In this document: positions 24,646-32,319 of the stretch, in pieces
Layout: each line of letters starts with the position of its first letter
How positions within the stretch are numbered: position 1 is the first letter of the stretch
Notes under the pieces: model-generated
What the model saw: the letters and a program-made list of their open reading frames with translations, nothing else
The model's database searches: none
What the model was told of the DNA's origin: nothing
Made by a program: the position numbers and the translations under genes
Origin: Micavibrio sp. UBA5703
GTDB lineage: Bacteria > Pseudomonadota > Alphaproteobacteria > Micavibrionales > Micavibrionaceae
Length of the DNA stretch: 34,852 nucleotides
NCBI GenBank assembly: GCA_002420015.1
Contig: DIHF01000037.1
Location: 1 to 34,852, forward strand
Direction: 5' to 3'

Positions 24646-25856
24646 CCGGAGCGCTCGAAGGCATCAGGATTCTGGATCTTTCCCGCGTACTGGCCGGCCC
24701 CGTCTGTACGCAAATCCTTGGCGACCTTGGCGCGGAAATCCTTAAAATCGAAAAACCGGGCGAAGGCGACGACACGCGCTATTGGGGGCCGCCGTTCCTG
24801 AAAGACACCGCCGGAAACGACACGAGCGAAAGCGCCTATTACCTTTCCGCCAACCGCAACAAGAAATCCCTCGCCATCGACATTAAAACCAAAGAGGGAC
24901 AAGCGCTCATCCACAAGCTTCTCGAAAAATCAGATGTCCTGATCGAAAACTTTAAAAAGGGCGGGCTGGAAAAATATGGTCTTGGATATGAACAGATCAA
25001 GGCGAAATACCCGCGCCTTATCTATTGCTCGATCACAGGTTTTGGCCTGAACGGCCCGTTATCGTCCGAACCGGGCTATGACTATCTGGCCCAGGCTATG
25101 GGCGGACTGATGGCCATTACGGGGGAGCCGGGCGGCAGCCCGATGAAAGTCGGCGTCGCGCTCAGCGATTTCATGACCGGGCTTTACGCCGCCATCGGCA
25201 TTCTGGCTGCGCTGCGCGCCCGCGATACCGGCGGCAAAGGCCAGCTTGTCGATCTGTCGCTGCTCGATTGCACCGTATCTTCGCTTGTCAATATCGGGCA
25301 ATATTATCTGACTGCCGGAAAACCAGCGCCGCGCATGGGCAACGCGCATGCAACCATCGTGCCCTATCAAACCTTCAAAACCGCCGACGGCTTCGTCGTT
25401 ATCGCCATCGGCAATGACGGACAGTTCAAAAAATTCTGTGATGCCGCCGGAAATCCCGCATGGGCGGCCGATGAAAAATTCTCTACAAATAAAATGCGCG
25501 TTCAAAACCGCACTACGCTCATCCCCCTTATCGAAAAATGCATTGCCGGAAAAACCACCGCGCATTGGCTGGACGTTTTGCGCGAAGCCGACGTGCCTTG
25601 CGGCCCGGTCAACACCATCGACAAGGTCTTTGAAATGGATCAGGTACAGGCCAGGGACATGGCAATTGAAATGAAACACGACGCCGCACCCCGCCCCGTC
25701 AAACTGGTCGGCAGCCCGTTAAAATTGTCGGAAACCCCTGTAAGCTATACCGCCGCCCCGCCGATGCTGGGCCAGCATACCGGGGACGTGCTGGAAACCC
25801 TCCTCGGCCTTTCCCGGGCAGAGATCAAAGACCTTGAAAAAAAGGGCATAATTTAG
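24642..25856 (+). CDS. CaiB/BaiF family (class III) CoA-transferase
   Basis: 404 aa from the ATG at 24642, which overlaps the peptidase stop as ATGA; a GTG at 24633 is also possible. It moves CoA between carboxylic acids. Motifs are GIRILDLSRVLAGP, LGAEILKIEKPGEGD, YYLSANRNKKSLAID, VLIENFKKG, YCSITGFGLNGP, and GYDYLAQAMGG, where the Asp after the Gly-Tyr is the catalytic residue that forms the acyl-aspartate anhydride. The family is broad (formyl-CoA, carnitine, succinyl-CoA:mesaconate and others), and neighbours give no substrate, so none is assigned. Coupling to a prepilin peptidase gene looks accidental. Confidence 0.92.
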   Translation: MTGALEGIRILDLSRVLAGPVCTQILGDLGAEILKIEKPGEGDDTRYWGPPFLKDTAGNDTSESAYYLSANRNKKSLAIDIKTKEGQALIHKLLEKSDVLIENFKKGGLEKYGLGYEQIKAKYPRLIYCSITGFGLNGPLSSEPGYDYLAQAMGGLMAITGEPGGSPMKVGVALSDFMTGLYAAIGILAALRARDTGGKGQLVDLSLLDCTVSSLVNIGQYYLTAGKPAPRMGNAHATIVPYQTFKTADGFVVIAIGNDGQFKKFCDAAGNPAWAADEKFSTNKMRVQNRTTLIPLIEKCIAGKTTAHWLDVLREADVPCGPVNTIDKVFEMDQVQARDMAIEMKHDAAPRPVKLVGSPLKLSETPVSYTAAPPMLGQHTGDVLETLLGLSRAEIKDLEKKGII

Positions 25857-25914
25857 GCTTCGAACCTGTTTTTCTGTTGCCTCGCCGCCCCCACTGAGGG
25901 TATCAAGACTCCTT

Positions 25915-26823
25915 ATGAAACATCTTTTGGGTATAGAAGACCTTAGCGCCGGGGAAATCCGCGACATCCTGGACCGCGCCGCCTATTACGCCAAATCCCT
26001 CGAAACGGGAAAATGGGACCATAAGACTTTAGACAACAAAATCGTCATCACCCTGTTTTTCGAGCCTTCGACCCGCACCCTGATTTCCTTCGACATCGCC
26101 GCCAAACGCCTCGGCGCGAGCGTCGTCAACTGGCAGGTCGAAAACAGCTCGATGCGCAAGAACGAGAGCTTCCTCGACACCATCTTGACCCTCAACCAGA
26201 TGAAGCCGGACGCCATCATCATGCGCCATGTCGAATTCGGCGCGCCCAATTTCGTCGCCGGGCACGTCGATTGCCCGGTCATCAACGGCGGCGATAGCTG
26301 GCGCGAGCACCCGACGCAGGCGCTGCTGGATGCCCTGACGATGGAGCGCGAGATCGGCCCGATCAAAGACCTCACCGTGGCGATCTGCGGCGACGTCGCC
26401 CACAGCCGCGTCGCGAACTCCAACGCCATACTTTTAAAGAAGATGGGCGCGAACGTACGCATCGTCGCCCCGGCATTCCTGATGCCGCAAAAATTCCCCG
26501 TCGCGGGGCTGGAAACTTTCACCTCGCTTGAGGAAGGCCTTCCCGGCGCGGATGCCGTGATGCTGTTGCGTATCCAGAAAGAGCGCATGAAGGCGGGGCA
26601 AATCCCGGATGATGCCGCCTACCACAAAGAATTCGGCCTGACGCTGGAGCGCCTGAACATGGCAGGGCGCAAAGCTTTCGTCATGCATCCCGGCCCCATG
26701 AACCGGGGCGTTGAAATCGCCGACGAACTGGCCGATGACCGCGAGCGCAGTCTGATCGCAAAGCAGGTCGCGGGCGGCATCCCCACGCGCATGGCCGTGC
26801 TGGATATGCTGATCGGAAAATAA
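25915..26823 (+). CDS. pyrB: Aspartate carbamoyltransferase catalytic subunit
   Basis: Makes N-carbamoyl-L-aspartate, the first committed pyrimidine step. It is 302 aa. FEPSTRT binds carbamoyl phosphate, followed by SFDIAAKRLGA, NSSMRKNES (the 80s loop), MRHVEFGAP, HPTQALLDALT, RIQKERM and HPGPMNRGVEI. No pyrI-like regulatory subunit is nearby. The last 33 bases are repeated at 27210-27242, beyond the GIY-YIG gene, with two differences that are both silent. pyrC, usually next in alphaproteobacteria, is not here. Confidence 0.96.
   Translation: MKHLLGIEDLSAGEIRDILDRAAYYAKSLETGKWDHKTLDNKIVITLFFEPSTRTLISFDIAAKRLGASVVNWQVENSSMRKNESFLDTILTLNQMKPDAIIMRHVEFGAPNFVAGHVDCPVINGGDSWREHPTQALLDALTMEREIGPIKDLTVAICGDVAHSRVANSNAILLKKMGANVRIVAPAFLMPQKFPVAGLETFTSLEEGLPGADAVMLLRIQKERMKAGQIPDDAAYHKEFGLTLERLNMAGRKAFVMHPGPMNRGVEIADELADDRERSLIAKQVAGGIPTRMAVLDMLIGK
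26791..26823 (+). repeat. Direct repeat, copy 1: native 3' end of pyrB
   Basis: Encodes MAVLDMLIGK plus stop as the true C-terminus of PyrB. It matches 27210-27242 at 31 of 33 positions. The two changes are third-position (ATC/ATA and GGA/GGT). It probably marks the left edge of an inserted cassette. Confidence 0.85.
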
Positions 26824-26830
26824 GAAATAT

Positions 26831-26857
26831 CGTCACCCCCGCGAAGGCGGGGGTCCG
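26831..26857. repeat. REP-like hairpin
   Basis: The palindrome has arms ACCCCC and GGGGGT around GCGAAGGC. It lies between pyrB and the GIY-YIG gene, within the presumed insertion. The sequence form (CGTCA-C5-GCGAAGGC-G5) is a common interspersed repeat in alphaproteobacteria. Confidence 0.7.
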
Positions 26858-26866
26858 GACAAAAAA

Positions 26867-27163
26867 ATGAACGAGAAGAAATTCTATGTCTACATCCTTG
26901 CCAAAGCCCGGAACAGCACCTTTTACGTCGGCGTGACCTCTGACCTTGGCAAAAGAATGTGGGAGCACAAAACGGGCGCGGTTGAGGGCTTCACCAAAAA
27001 ATACGACATAAAAACTCTTGTCTATTACGAAGTTCACGATACGGCGGAAAACGCCTTTATTCGGGAAAAACGCTTAAAGAAATGGAACAGGATATGGAAG
27101 ATGCGTATTATCGAAGAAATGAATCCGGACTGGAGAGACCTTTATGAAGACCTGCAAGCCTAG
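26867..27163 (+). CDS. GIY-YIG family endonuclease-like protein
   Basis: A 98-aa protein with a complete single GIY-YIG domain: FYVYILAKARNSTFYVGVTS gives the two Tyr strands, DLGKRMWEHKTG holds the catalytic Arg and His, and the conserved Glu lies in ENAFIREKRLKKWNR. This is the UvrC/YhbQ-like short branch, often found as stand-alone genes in variable numbers. It is flanked by two different REP-like hairpins and by a duplicated pyrB 3' end, suggesting it arrived as a mobile insert. Its biological target is unknown. Confidence 0.93.
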   Translation: MNEKKFYVYILAKARNSTFYVGVTSDLGKRMWEHKTGAVEGFTKKYDIKTLVYYEVHDTAENAFIREKRLKKWNRIWKMRIIEEMNPDWRDLYEDLQA

Positions 27164-27168
27164 GAAAC

Positions 27169-27201
27169 ATGACCGGATGCCCGCCTCCGCGGGCATGACG
27201 G
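27169..27201. repeat. REP-like hairpin, second family, copy 1
   Basis: The stem ATGCCCGC/GCGGGCAT is set in a 33-base unit starting ATGACCGG. The same unit, with one base changed, is found at 33167-33199 after the orphan membrane protein gene. It lies at the right side of the GIY-YIG cassette. Confidence 0.8.
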
Positions 27202-27209
27202 AGTGGGGA

Positions 27210-27242
27210 ATGGCCGTGCTGGATATGCTGATAGGTAAATAA
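27210..27242 (+). repeat. Direct repeat, copy 2: duplicated 3' end of pyrB
   Basis: It would read MAVLDMLIGK and stop, in the frame pyrB would have, and lies three bases before the plsY start. Its position suggests it was the original pyrB-plsY junction, or an incoming replacement end, now cut off by the cassette at 26824-27209. Differences from copy 1 are only silent ones. Confidence 0.85.
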
Positions 27243-27245
27243 ACC

Positions 27246-27911
27246 ATGATGGAAATTTCTGAGATTTTTCTCGTTGCCTACCTCATCGGCTCCATCCCCT
27301 TCGGCCTGATGCTGTCTAAAATGTCCGGCTATGGCGACATCCGCAAAATCGGTTCTGGCAATATCGGCGCAACCAACGTCCTGCGTACAGGCAATAAGAG
27401 GCTTGCAGCTATCACTCTTTTTCTTGACGCCGCAAAAGGCGCAATCGCGATAGGTGTATCATATCTATTGCTTTCGCAATATTATCCTGACTGCGCTGCG
27501 GTAAGCTGCCCCTATGGAGTAATATGTGCTTGCTGGCCATCAATATATATCTCGATCGTCGTCCCGATCGGCCTCTTCGCCGTCATCGGCCATTGCTACC
27601 CCGTCTGGCTGAAGTTCAAAGGCGGGAAAGGAGTCGCCACGGCGCTCGGCGTTTTTCTGGCGGCAACGCCGCTCGCTGGCCTCGCCGCCTGCGCCGCGTG
27701 GCTGGCGGTGGCCTTTGCCACGAAAATTTCCTCGCTCTCGGCGCTCCTCGCCCTGCTGACCGCGCCGGTTGTGACCTACTTTATATACGGGCCGGAGCCA
27801 GCCGCCGTTGCCCTGCTCATCACCGCGCTTGTCTGGTGGCGGCACAGGGAAAACATCAAACGCCTTTTGAACGGCACCGAACCAAAGATCAGTTTTAAGA
27901 AAGCTAAATAA
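27246..27911 (+). CDS. plsY: Glycerol-3-phosphate acyltransferase
   Basis: Transfers the acyl group from acyl-phosphate to glycerol-3-phosphate, the first step of phospholipid synthesis, in the inner membrane. It is 221 aa and multi-pass. Motifs are YLIGSIPFGLMLSK, SGNIGATNVLRTGNK, GHCYPVWLKFKGGKGVATA and HRENIKRLLNGTEPKI. A loop after the second hydrophobic segment (residues about 79-101, YYPDCAAVSCPYGVICACW) holds four cysteines and is longer than usual; its DNA is more AT-rich than the rest of the gene. Tandem ATG starts; the stop overlaps the dprA start (TAATG). Confidence 0.93.
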   Translation: MMEISEIFLVAYLIGSIPFGLMLSKMSGYGDIRKIGSGNIGATNVLRTGNKRLAAITLFLDAAKGAIAIGVSYLLLSQYYPDCAAVSCPYGVICACWPSIYISIVVPIGLFAVIGHCYPVWLKFKGGKGVATALGVFLAATPLAGLAACAAWLAVAFATKISSLSALLALLTAPVVTYFIYGPEPAAVALLITALVWWRHRENIKRLLNGTEPKISFKKAK

Positions 27912-29062
27912 TGCAATTCGGCTTCATGGACAATAAAGCCAAAACGCAATCCAATCTTTCCGAAGATGAAAAGATCGACTGGCTGCGCCTGGCGCGCACG
28001 GACAATGTCGGGCCGGTCACGTTTTACCGCCTGATCGAGGCTTACGGCTCGGCGAAACGCGCGCTCGAAGTCCTGCCCGAGCTGTCCAAGCGCGGCGGCG
28101 GCAAAAAAACCCTGATCCCCGCCTCCGAAAGACAGGCCGAGCAGGAATACAAAGCGCTCACCAAAATTAAAGGCCGCCTCATCACCGCCGCCTGCGAAGA
28201 CTATCCGCTGGCCCTCGCCGCCACGTCTGACGCGCCCCCCGTCATCAGCGTACTTGGAAATCCCGCCCTTATGGCGCGGTCCTGCATCGCCATGGTCGGG
28301 GCGCGCAATGCCTCGCTCAACGGCCGGAAATTCGCCGAAAAACTCGCCCGGGAACTCGGCGCCGCCGGACAAATCGTCGTGTCGGGGCTGGCCCGGGGCA
28401 TCGACACCGCCGCGCATCACGGCGCGCTGCAAACCGGAACCATTGCCGTGGTAGCCGGAGGCATCGACATTATATATCCGGAGGAAAATGCCGGGCTGTA
28501 CGACCGGATCAAAGAAAACGGCCTGATCGTCGCCGAAAGCCCGCTCGGCCAGAAACCCTTCGCCCAGAGCTTCCCGCGCCGCAACCGCATCGTTTCCGGC
28601 CTGTCCAAAGGCGTGATCGTGGTCGAGGCCACCATGCGCTCGGGCTCGCTCATCACGGCGCGGCTGGCGGGGGAACAGGGCCGCGATGTCTACGCCGTGC
28701 CCGGCCACCCGCTTGACCCGCGCGCGCAGGGACCGAATCATCTCATCCGCGAGGGCGCGACGCTGGTGCGTTATGCCAAGGACGTGCTGGAAGTCATGTG
28801 CAACTTTTCCGGCAGCACCCTGCGCGAGCCTGATTTTCCGGCGGAACCCTTTATTCCCGAGGCCTTTAGCCCCGTCGAACCCCCTGATAATGCACAGGAA
28901 AAAATTATCGCCTGCCTGTCTTTTGCCCCCGTCCCTGTTGACGAATTGATCCGAACCTGTCAATTGACTATTCCTGTGGTGCAGACCGTCCTGCTCGATC
29001 TGGAGCTTGCCGGACGCGTCCAGCGCCACGCAGGTAACAGGATTAGTTTGAAGGAAGAATGA
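27911..29062 (+). CDS. dprA: DNA processing protein A
   Basis: Loads RecA on single-stranded DNA during natural transformation. 383 aa from the ATG at 27911, with a second in-frame ATG at 27926. The N-terminal helical domain (WLRLARTDNVGPVTFYRL) is followed by the Rossmann-like core: IAMVGARNASLNGRKFA, VVSGLARGIDTAAHHGAL, VVAGGIDIIYPEEN, FPRRNRIVSGLSKGVIVVEA, SGSLITARLAGEQGRDVYAVPG and GPNHLIREGA. A C-terminal winged helix (PVPVDELIRTC…VVQTVLLDLELAGRVQRH) is present. With a pilus-like system in the same window, a DNA-uptake role is imaginable, but no comEC or comEA is seen. Confidence 0.94.
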   Translation: MQFGFMDNKAKTQSNLSEDEKIDWLRLARTDNVGPVTFYRLIEAYGSAKRALEVLPELSKRGGGKKTLIPASERQAEQEYKALTKIKGRLITAACEDYPLALAATSDAPPVISVLGNPALMARSCIAMVGARNASLNGRKFAEKLARELGAAGQIVVSGLARGIDTAAHHGALQTGTIAVVAGGIDIIYPEENAGLYDRIKENGLIVAESPLGQKPFAQSFPRRNRIVSGLSKGVIVVEATMRSGSLITARLAGEQGRDVYAVPGHPLDPRAQGPNHLIREGATLVRYAKDVLEVMCNFSGSTLREPDFPAEPFIPEAFSPVEPPDNAQEKIIACLSFAPVPVDELIRTCQLTIPVVQTVLLDLELAGRVQRHAGNRISLKEE

Positions 29063-29067
29063 GTTTT

Positions 29068-29223
29068 AACCACGAATGAACACGAATAATTTTCCTTTTG
29101 TCATCCCGAACGCGAAGCGGAGGGATCTCATACAGGGGAACATTTGGGAGATTTCTCACATTCGTTCGAAATGACAAGTTGAGAAAATAGAATATTCGCG
29201 TTTATTCGTGTCCATTCGTGGTT
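29068..29223. repeat. Nested inverted-repeat element between dprA and topA
   Basis: The outer arms (29068-29089 and 29202-29223) are inverted copies matching at 21 of 22 bases. Inside, 29099-29113 and the region near 29162-29177 form a second inverted pair (about 12 of 15). The inner segment 29097-29131 recurs inverted at 33299-33333 with one mismatch, and 29195-29223 recurs at 33265-33293 with one mismatch. It looks like a composite of two interspersed repeats, one placed inside the other. Confidence 0.75.
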
Positions 29224-29240
29224 AATAAAGTTTAGAAAAT

Positions 29241-31820
29241 ATGAGCGCAGAAAACATCGTCATCGTTGAGTCCCCGGCCAAGATCAAAACGATCAGCAAG
29301 TATCTTGGCTCTGACTACGAAGTCATCGCTTCGTACGGGCATATCCGCGACCTCGTGAACAAGGACGGCTCGGTCCTGCCCGACGAGGACTTCGCCATGA
29401 AATGGCAGCCCGGCGAGCGCTCGGACAAGCATATCAAGGACATCAAAAAGGCCGTCAAGGGCGCGAAGACCCTTTGGCTGGCGACCGACCCCGACCGCGA
29501 GGGCGAGGCGATTTCATGGCATATCCGCGAAATGCTCGGCGAAGACGACCTGCTCAAGGGCAAGGAAATCCGCCGCGTTTCCTTTAGCGAGATTACAAAA
29601 AAGGCCGTCTCCGAAGCCTTCAGCCACGCGCGCAGCCTGGATGAGCATCTGGTGGAATCCTATCTGGCGCGGCGGGCGCTCGATTATCTGGTGGGCTTTA
29701 ATATATCGCCCGTGCTTTGGCGCAAGCTCCCCGGTTCGCGTTCAGCGGGCCGTGTGCAGTCTGTTGCGCTGCGCCTGATCTGCGAGCGCGAATCCGAGAT
29801 TGAAAAATTCCGGGCGCAGGAGTACTGGAGCATCGTCACGCGCCTGCACACGCCCGAGGGCAAACCCTTCACCGCCCGGCTGACACATCTGGCCGGGAAC
29901 AAGCTCGATAAATTCGACATCGGAAACGAGGCCGCCGCCAAAAAGGCGATCGAGCGCATCGAGAACAAAAAACTCTCGGTCCAGAAAATCGAAAAGAAGC
30001 AGGTCCGGCGCAGCCCCTACCCGCCCTTTATCACCTCCAGCCTTCAGATGGAAGCCTCGCGCAAGCTGGGCTTTTCCGCGCAGCACACCATGCGCACGGC
30101 CCAGCGCCTTTACGAAGGCGTGTCTATCGGCGGCGAGAACGTGGCCCTCATTACCTATATGCGTACCGACGGCACGACGCTGTCCGAAGACGCGCTCAAA
30201 GAAGCCCGCGAGGTGATCGGCAAGGATTTCGGCGGCAAGTACCTTCCCGATGCGCCGCGCCATTACAAGTCCAAAGCCAAGAATGCACAAGAGGCCCACG
30301 AAGCCATCCGCCCGACGCACATGACCCGCACGCCGGACCAGATCAAGGGCAAAATCGACGACGAGCAGTGGCGGCTTTATGACCTTATCTGGAAGCGCAC
30401 CATCGCCTGCCAGATGGAAAACGCGGTGCTGGACCAGATGAAAGTCGATATCTCTGACGGCACCGACGATGTGATCCTGCGCGCCAACGGCTCGGTCGTA
30501 GCGTTTGACGGATTTTTAAAGGTCTATCATGAAGACATCGACGACAAGAACGAAGACGAGGATGAAAGCGAAGACGACGAAAAGGACCGCCGCCTGCCGC
30601 CAATGAACGAGGGCGATGCGACGAAACTCACCGACATCACCCCGAATCAGCATTTCACCCAGCCGCCCCCGCGCTATTCCGAGGCTTCGCTGGTCAAGGC
30701 GATGGAAGAACTTGGCATCGGCCGCCCCTCGACTTATGCCTCGATCCTTCAGGTTTTGCGCGACCGCAATTACGTCACGATGGACAAGCGCCGCTTCATC
30801 CCCGAAGACCGGGGCCGCATCGTCACAACGTTCCTTTCCAAATTTTTTACGCGCTATGTCGATTACGACTTCACCGCCAATCTGGAGGAAGAATTAGACG
30901 CCATCGCCAGCGGCCATGTCATGTGGAAGGAAATGCTGCGCATGTTCTGGTCGGACTTTAAAACGGCTGTGGACGGCACAAAAGACCTTACGATCACGCA
31001 AGTCATCGACCATCTGGATGAGGAACTCGCCCCGCACTTCTTCCATGACGAGCACGACGGCAAAGACCCGCGCAAATGCCTCGCCTGCGAGGAAGCAAAG
31101 CGCAAAGGGCGCCTCGGCCTTAAACTCGGCAAATTCGGTGCCTTTATCGGCTGCTCGAACTACCCCGATTGCAAATTCACCAAGCCGCTGGCCGTACCCA
31201 CCGGCGAAAACGGCGAGGACGGCGAAATGGCCGCGCTGGCCAACGAGCCGAAAATCCTCGGCAAAGACCCCGTGACCGGGCGCGCCGTATCCCTGCGCCG
31301 CGGCCCCTACGGCCCCTATGTTCAGATCGACGCGGGCGAGGAAACCGCGCCGGACATGAGCGCCTACGATCAGGCGATTAAGGAATGGGAAGCCGAAAAG
31401 AAAAAAGCCAAGGCCGAAGGCAAAAAAGCACCGAAAAAGCCCAAAAAACCTGCCGCGCCCAAGCCAAAGCGCCAGGGAATCCCCAAGGGCGTCCAGCTTG
31501 CCGATGTAACGCTGGAATCGGCGCTGGAGCTTCTGGCCCTGCCCCGCGAGGTCGGAACCCACCCCCAGACCGGCAAGATGATTACCGCCGGAATCGGGCG
31601 TTTCGGGCCGTTTTTGTTCCATGACGGGGCCTATACCTCCATCCGCAAATCGGACGGAGACGATGTGATGAGCGTGGGCATCAACCGGGCCGTGGTCCTT
31701 ATTGCCGATGCCATCGAACGCAAGGCCAAGCGCGAGGCCGAGGGCAAAGCCCCAAGGCGGCCACCCCCTAAAAAATCGGGCAAAAAGGCCGCTTCGGGCA
31801 AAAAACAGGGCAATGCTTGA
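29241..31820 (+). CDS. topA: DNA topoisomerase I
   Basis: An 859-aa type IA topoisomerase that relaxes negative supercoils. The Toprim domain has IVIVESPAKIKTI and ATDPDREGEAISWH. The core includes YLARRALDYLVGF, SAGRVQSVALRL, and the active-site Tyr in ITYMRTDGTT, then EAHEAIRPTH and GIGRPSTYA. An acidic linker lies near residue 438 (DKNEDEDESEDDEKD). One four-Cys zinc-ribbon-like element (CLACEEAK and GCSNYPDCKF) is followed by FGPYVQ- and GRFGPFLFHD-type repeats and a Lys-rich tail. No ribosome site is evident before the ATG at 29241, which follows an interspersed repeat by 17 bases. Confidence 0.97.
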   Translation: MSAENIVIVESPAKIKTISKYLGSDYEVIASYGHIRDLVNKDGSVLPDEDFAMKWQPGERSDKHIKDIKKAVKGAKTLWLATDPDREGEAISWHIREMLGEDDLLKGKEIRRVSFSEITKKAVSEAFSHARSLDEHLVESYLARRALDYLVGFNISPVLWRKLPGSRSAGRVQSVALRLICERESEIEKFRAQEYWSIVTRLHTPEGKPFTARLTHLAGNKLDKFDIGNEAAAKKAIERIENKKLSVQKIEKKQVRRSPYPPFITSSLQMEASRKLGFSAQHTMRTAQRLYEGVSIGGENVALITYMRTDGTTLSEDALKEAREVIGKDFGGKYLPDAPRHYKSKAKNAQEAHEAIRPTHMTRTPDQIKGKIDDEQWRLYDLIWKRTIACQMENAVLDQMKVDISDGTDDVILRANGSVVAFDGFLKVYHEDIDDKNEDEDESEDDEKDRRLPPMNEGDATKLTDITPNQHFTQPPPRYSEASLVKAMEELGIGRPSTYASILQVLRDRNYVTMDKRRFIPEDRGRIVTTFLSKFFTRYVDYDFTANLEEELDAIASGHVMWKEMLRMFWSDFKTAVDGTKDLTITQVIDHLDEELAPHFFHDEHDGKDPRKCLACEEAKRKGRLGLKLGKFGAFIGCSNYPDCKFTKPLAVPTGENGEDGEMAALANEPKILGKDPVTGRAVSLRRGPYGPYVQIDAGEETAPDMSAYDQAIKEWEAEKKKAKAEGKKAPKKPKKPAAPKPKRQGIPKGVQLADVTLESALELLALPREVGTHPQTGKMITAGIGRFGPFLFHDGAYTSIRKSDGDDVMSVGINRAVVLIADAIERKAKREAEGKAPRRPPPKKSGKKAASGKKQGNA

Positions 31821-31845
31821 CAATAACGGCAAAACCCGGCATAAA
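31817..31845 (+). promoter_or_regulatory. Predicted promoter of rpmG
   Basis: TTGACA (31817-31822), a 17-base spacer, then CATAAA (31840-31845). The -35 box overlaps the topA stop codon. A start near 31852 leaves a leader of about 24 bases, which contains AAGGAG (31861-31866). Confidence 0.6.
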
Positions 31846-31875
31846 GCGTCATCTTTTATTAAGGAGTAGGCAAAA

Positions 31876-32079
31876 ATGGCTAAGAAAAGCTCAGTCGTAA
31901 AAGTCAGGCTGGAAAGCACCGCCGGGACGGGCTACCGCTACTATGCCAAGCGCGCCAACAAGGCCGAATACAAAATCAACAAAAAGAAATACGACCCGTG
32001 GGCCGAAAACCCCGAAACGGGCAAAAAAGGCATGCACGTCATGTTCGAGGAGAAAAAGCTCCCGCCCGCGAAAAAGTAA
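31876..32079 (+). CDS. rpmG: 50S ribosomal protein L33
   Basis: 67 aa with AAGGAG 9 bases upstream. It starts MAKKSSVVKVRLESTAGTGY and continues RYYAKRANKAEYKINKKKYDP, the L33 signature. It has no zinc-binding cysteines, so it is the Cys-free form. The C-terminus, after KKYDPWAENP, is about 10 residues longer than the typical 55-aa proteobacterial L33. It has its own promoter and a strong terminator. The pairing of rpmG with pleD is common in alphaproteobacteria. Confidence 0.94.
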   Translation: MAKKSSVVKVRLESTAGTGYRYYAKRANKAEYKINKKKYDPWAENPETGKKGMHVMFEEKKLPPAKK

Positions 32080-32106
32080 TTCCCCCAAAGGGACATCAAG
32101 AGAAAC

Positions 32107-32131
32107 AAAAAAGCGCCCCCGGCGCTTTTTT
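32107..32131 (+). terminator. Rho-independent terminator after rpmG
   Basis: A perfect 11-bp stem (32107-32117 with 32121-32131) with a CCC loop and a run of seven T at the end (32126-32132), 28 bases after the rpmG stop. The A-run on the other side would let it work from the minus strand too. Confidence 0.85.
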
Positions 32132-32140
32132 TATTACCCC

Positions 32141-32285
32141 CCAACCGTCATCCCCTCCCCCTACCGTCATCCCCGGCAGCGAGGCAACGCCGAGCGTGAA
32201 CGGGGATCTAGCACATAATCGCGGCGAAGCGGCTCCATAAAAACTTAGTGTTCCTTAGTGACCTTGGTGGTTCAAAAAACCACAC
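32141..32285. repeat. Cluster of interspersed repeat fragments
   Basis: Contains a tandem ACCGTCATCCCC unit, a long imperfect hairpin (about 32167-32209, arms TCATCCCCG and CGGGGATC), and a segment rich in CTTAGTG/CCTTGGTGG units (about 32244-32275) of a type often found dispersed between bacterial genes. No gene is evident. It forms the left border of the AT-rich orphan gene that follows. Confidence 0.6.
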
Positions 32286-32319
32286 GCATACCCCGCAAAT
32301 TTGCACCCTCTCCGCCTCC

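Noticed and set aside
26831..27201. CRISPR-like array from the repeated hairpins
   Set aside because: The hairpins are two different units, separated by a gene, with no regular spacers and no cas genes.
27776..29029. 417-codon open frame on the minus strand opposite dprA
   Set aside because: It is antisense to dprA with its complete motifs. Composition is that of a shadow frame.
30894..31919. 341-codon open frame on the minus strand opposite topA
   Set aside because: It overlaps the topA C-terminus and the rpmG start, and mirrors the Lys-rich tail as Phe/Leu runs. No independent support.
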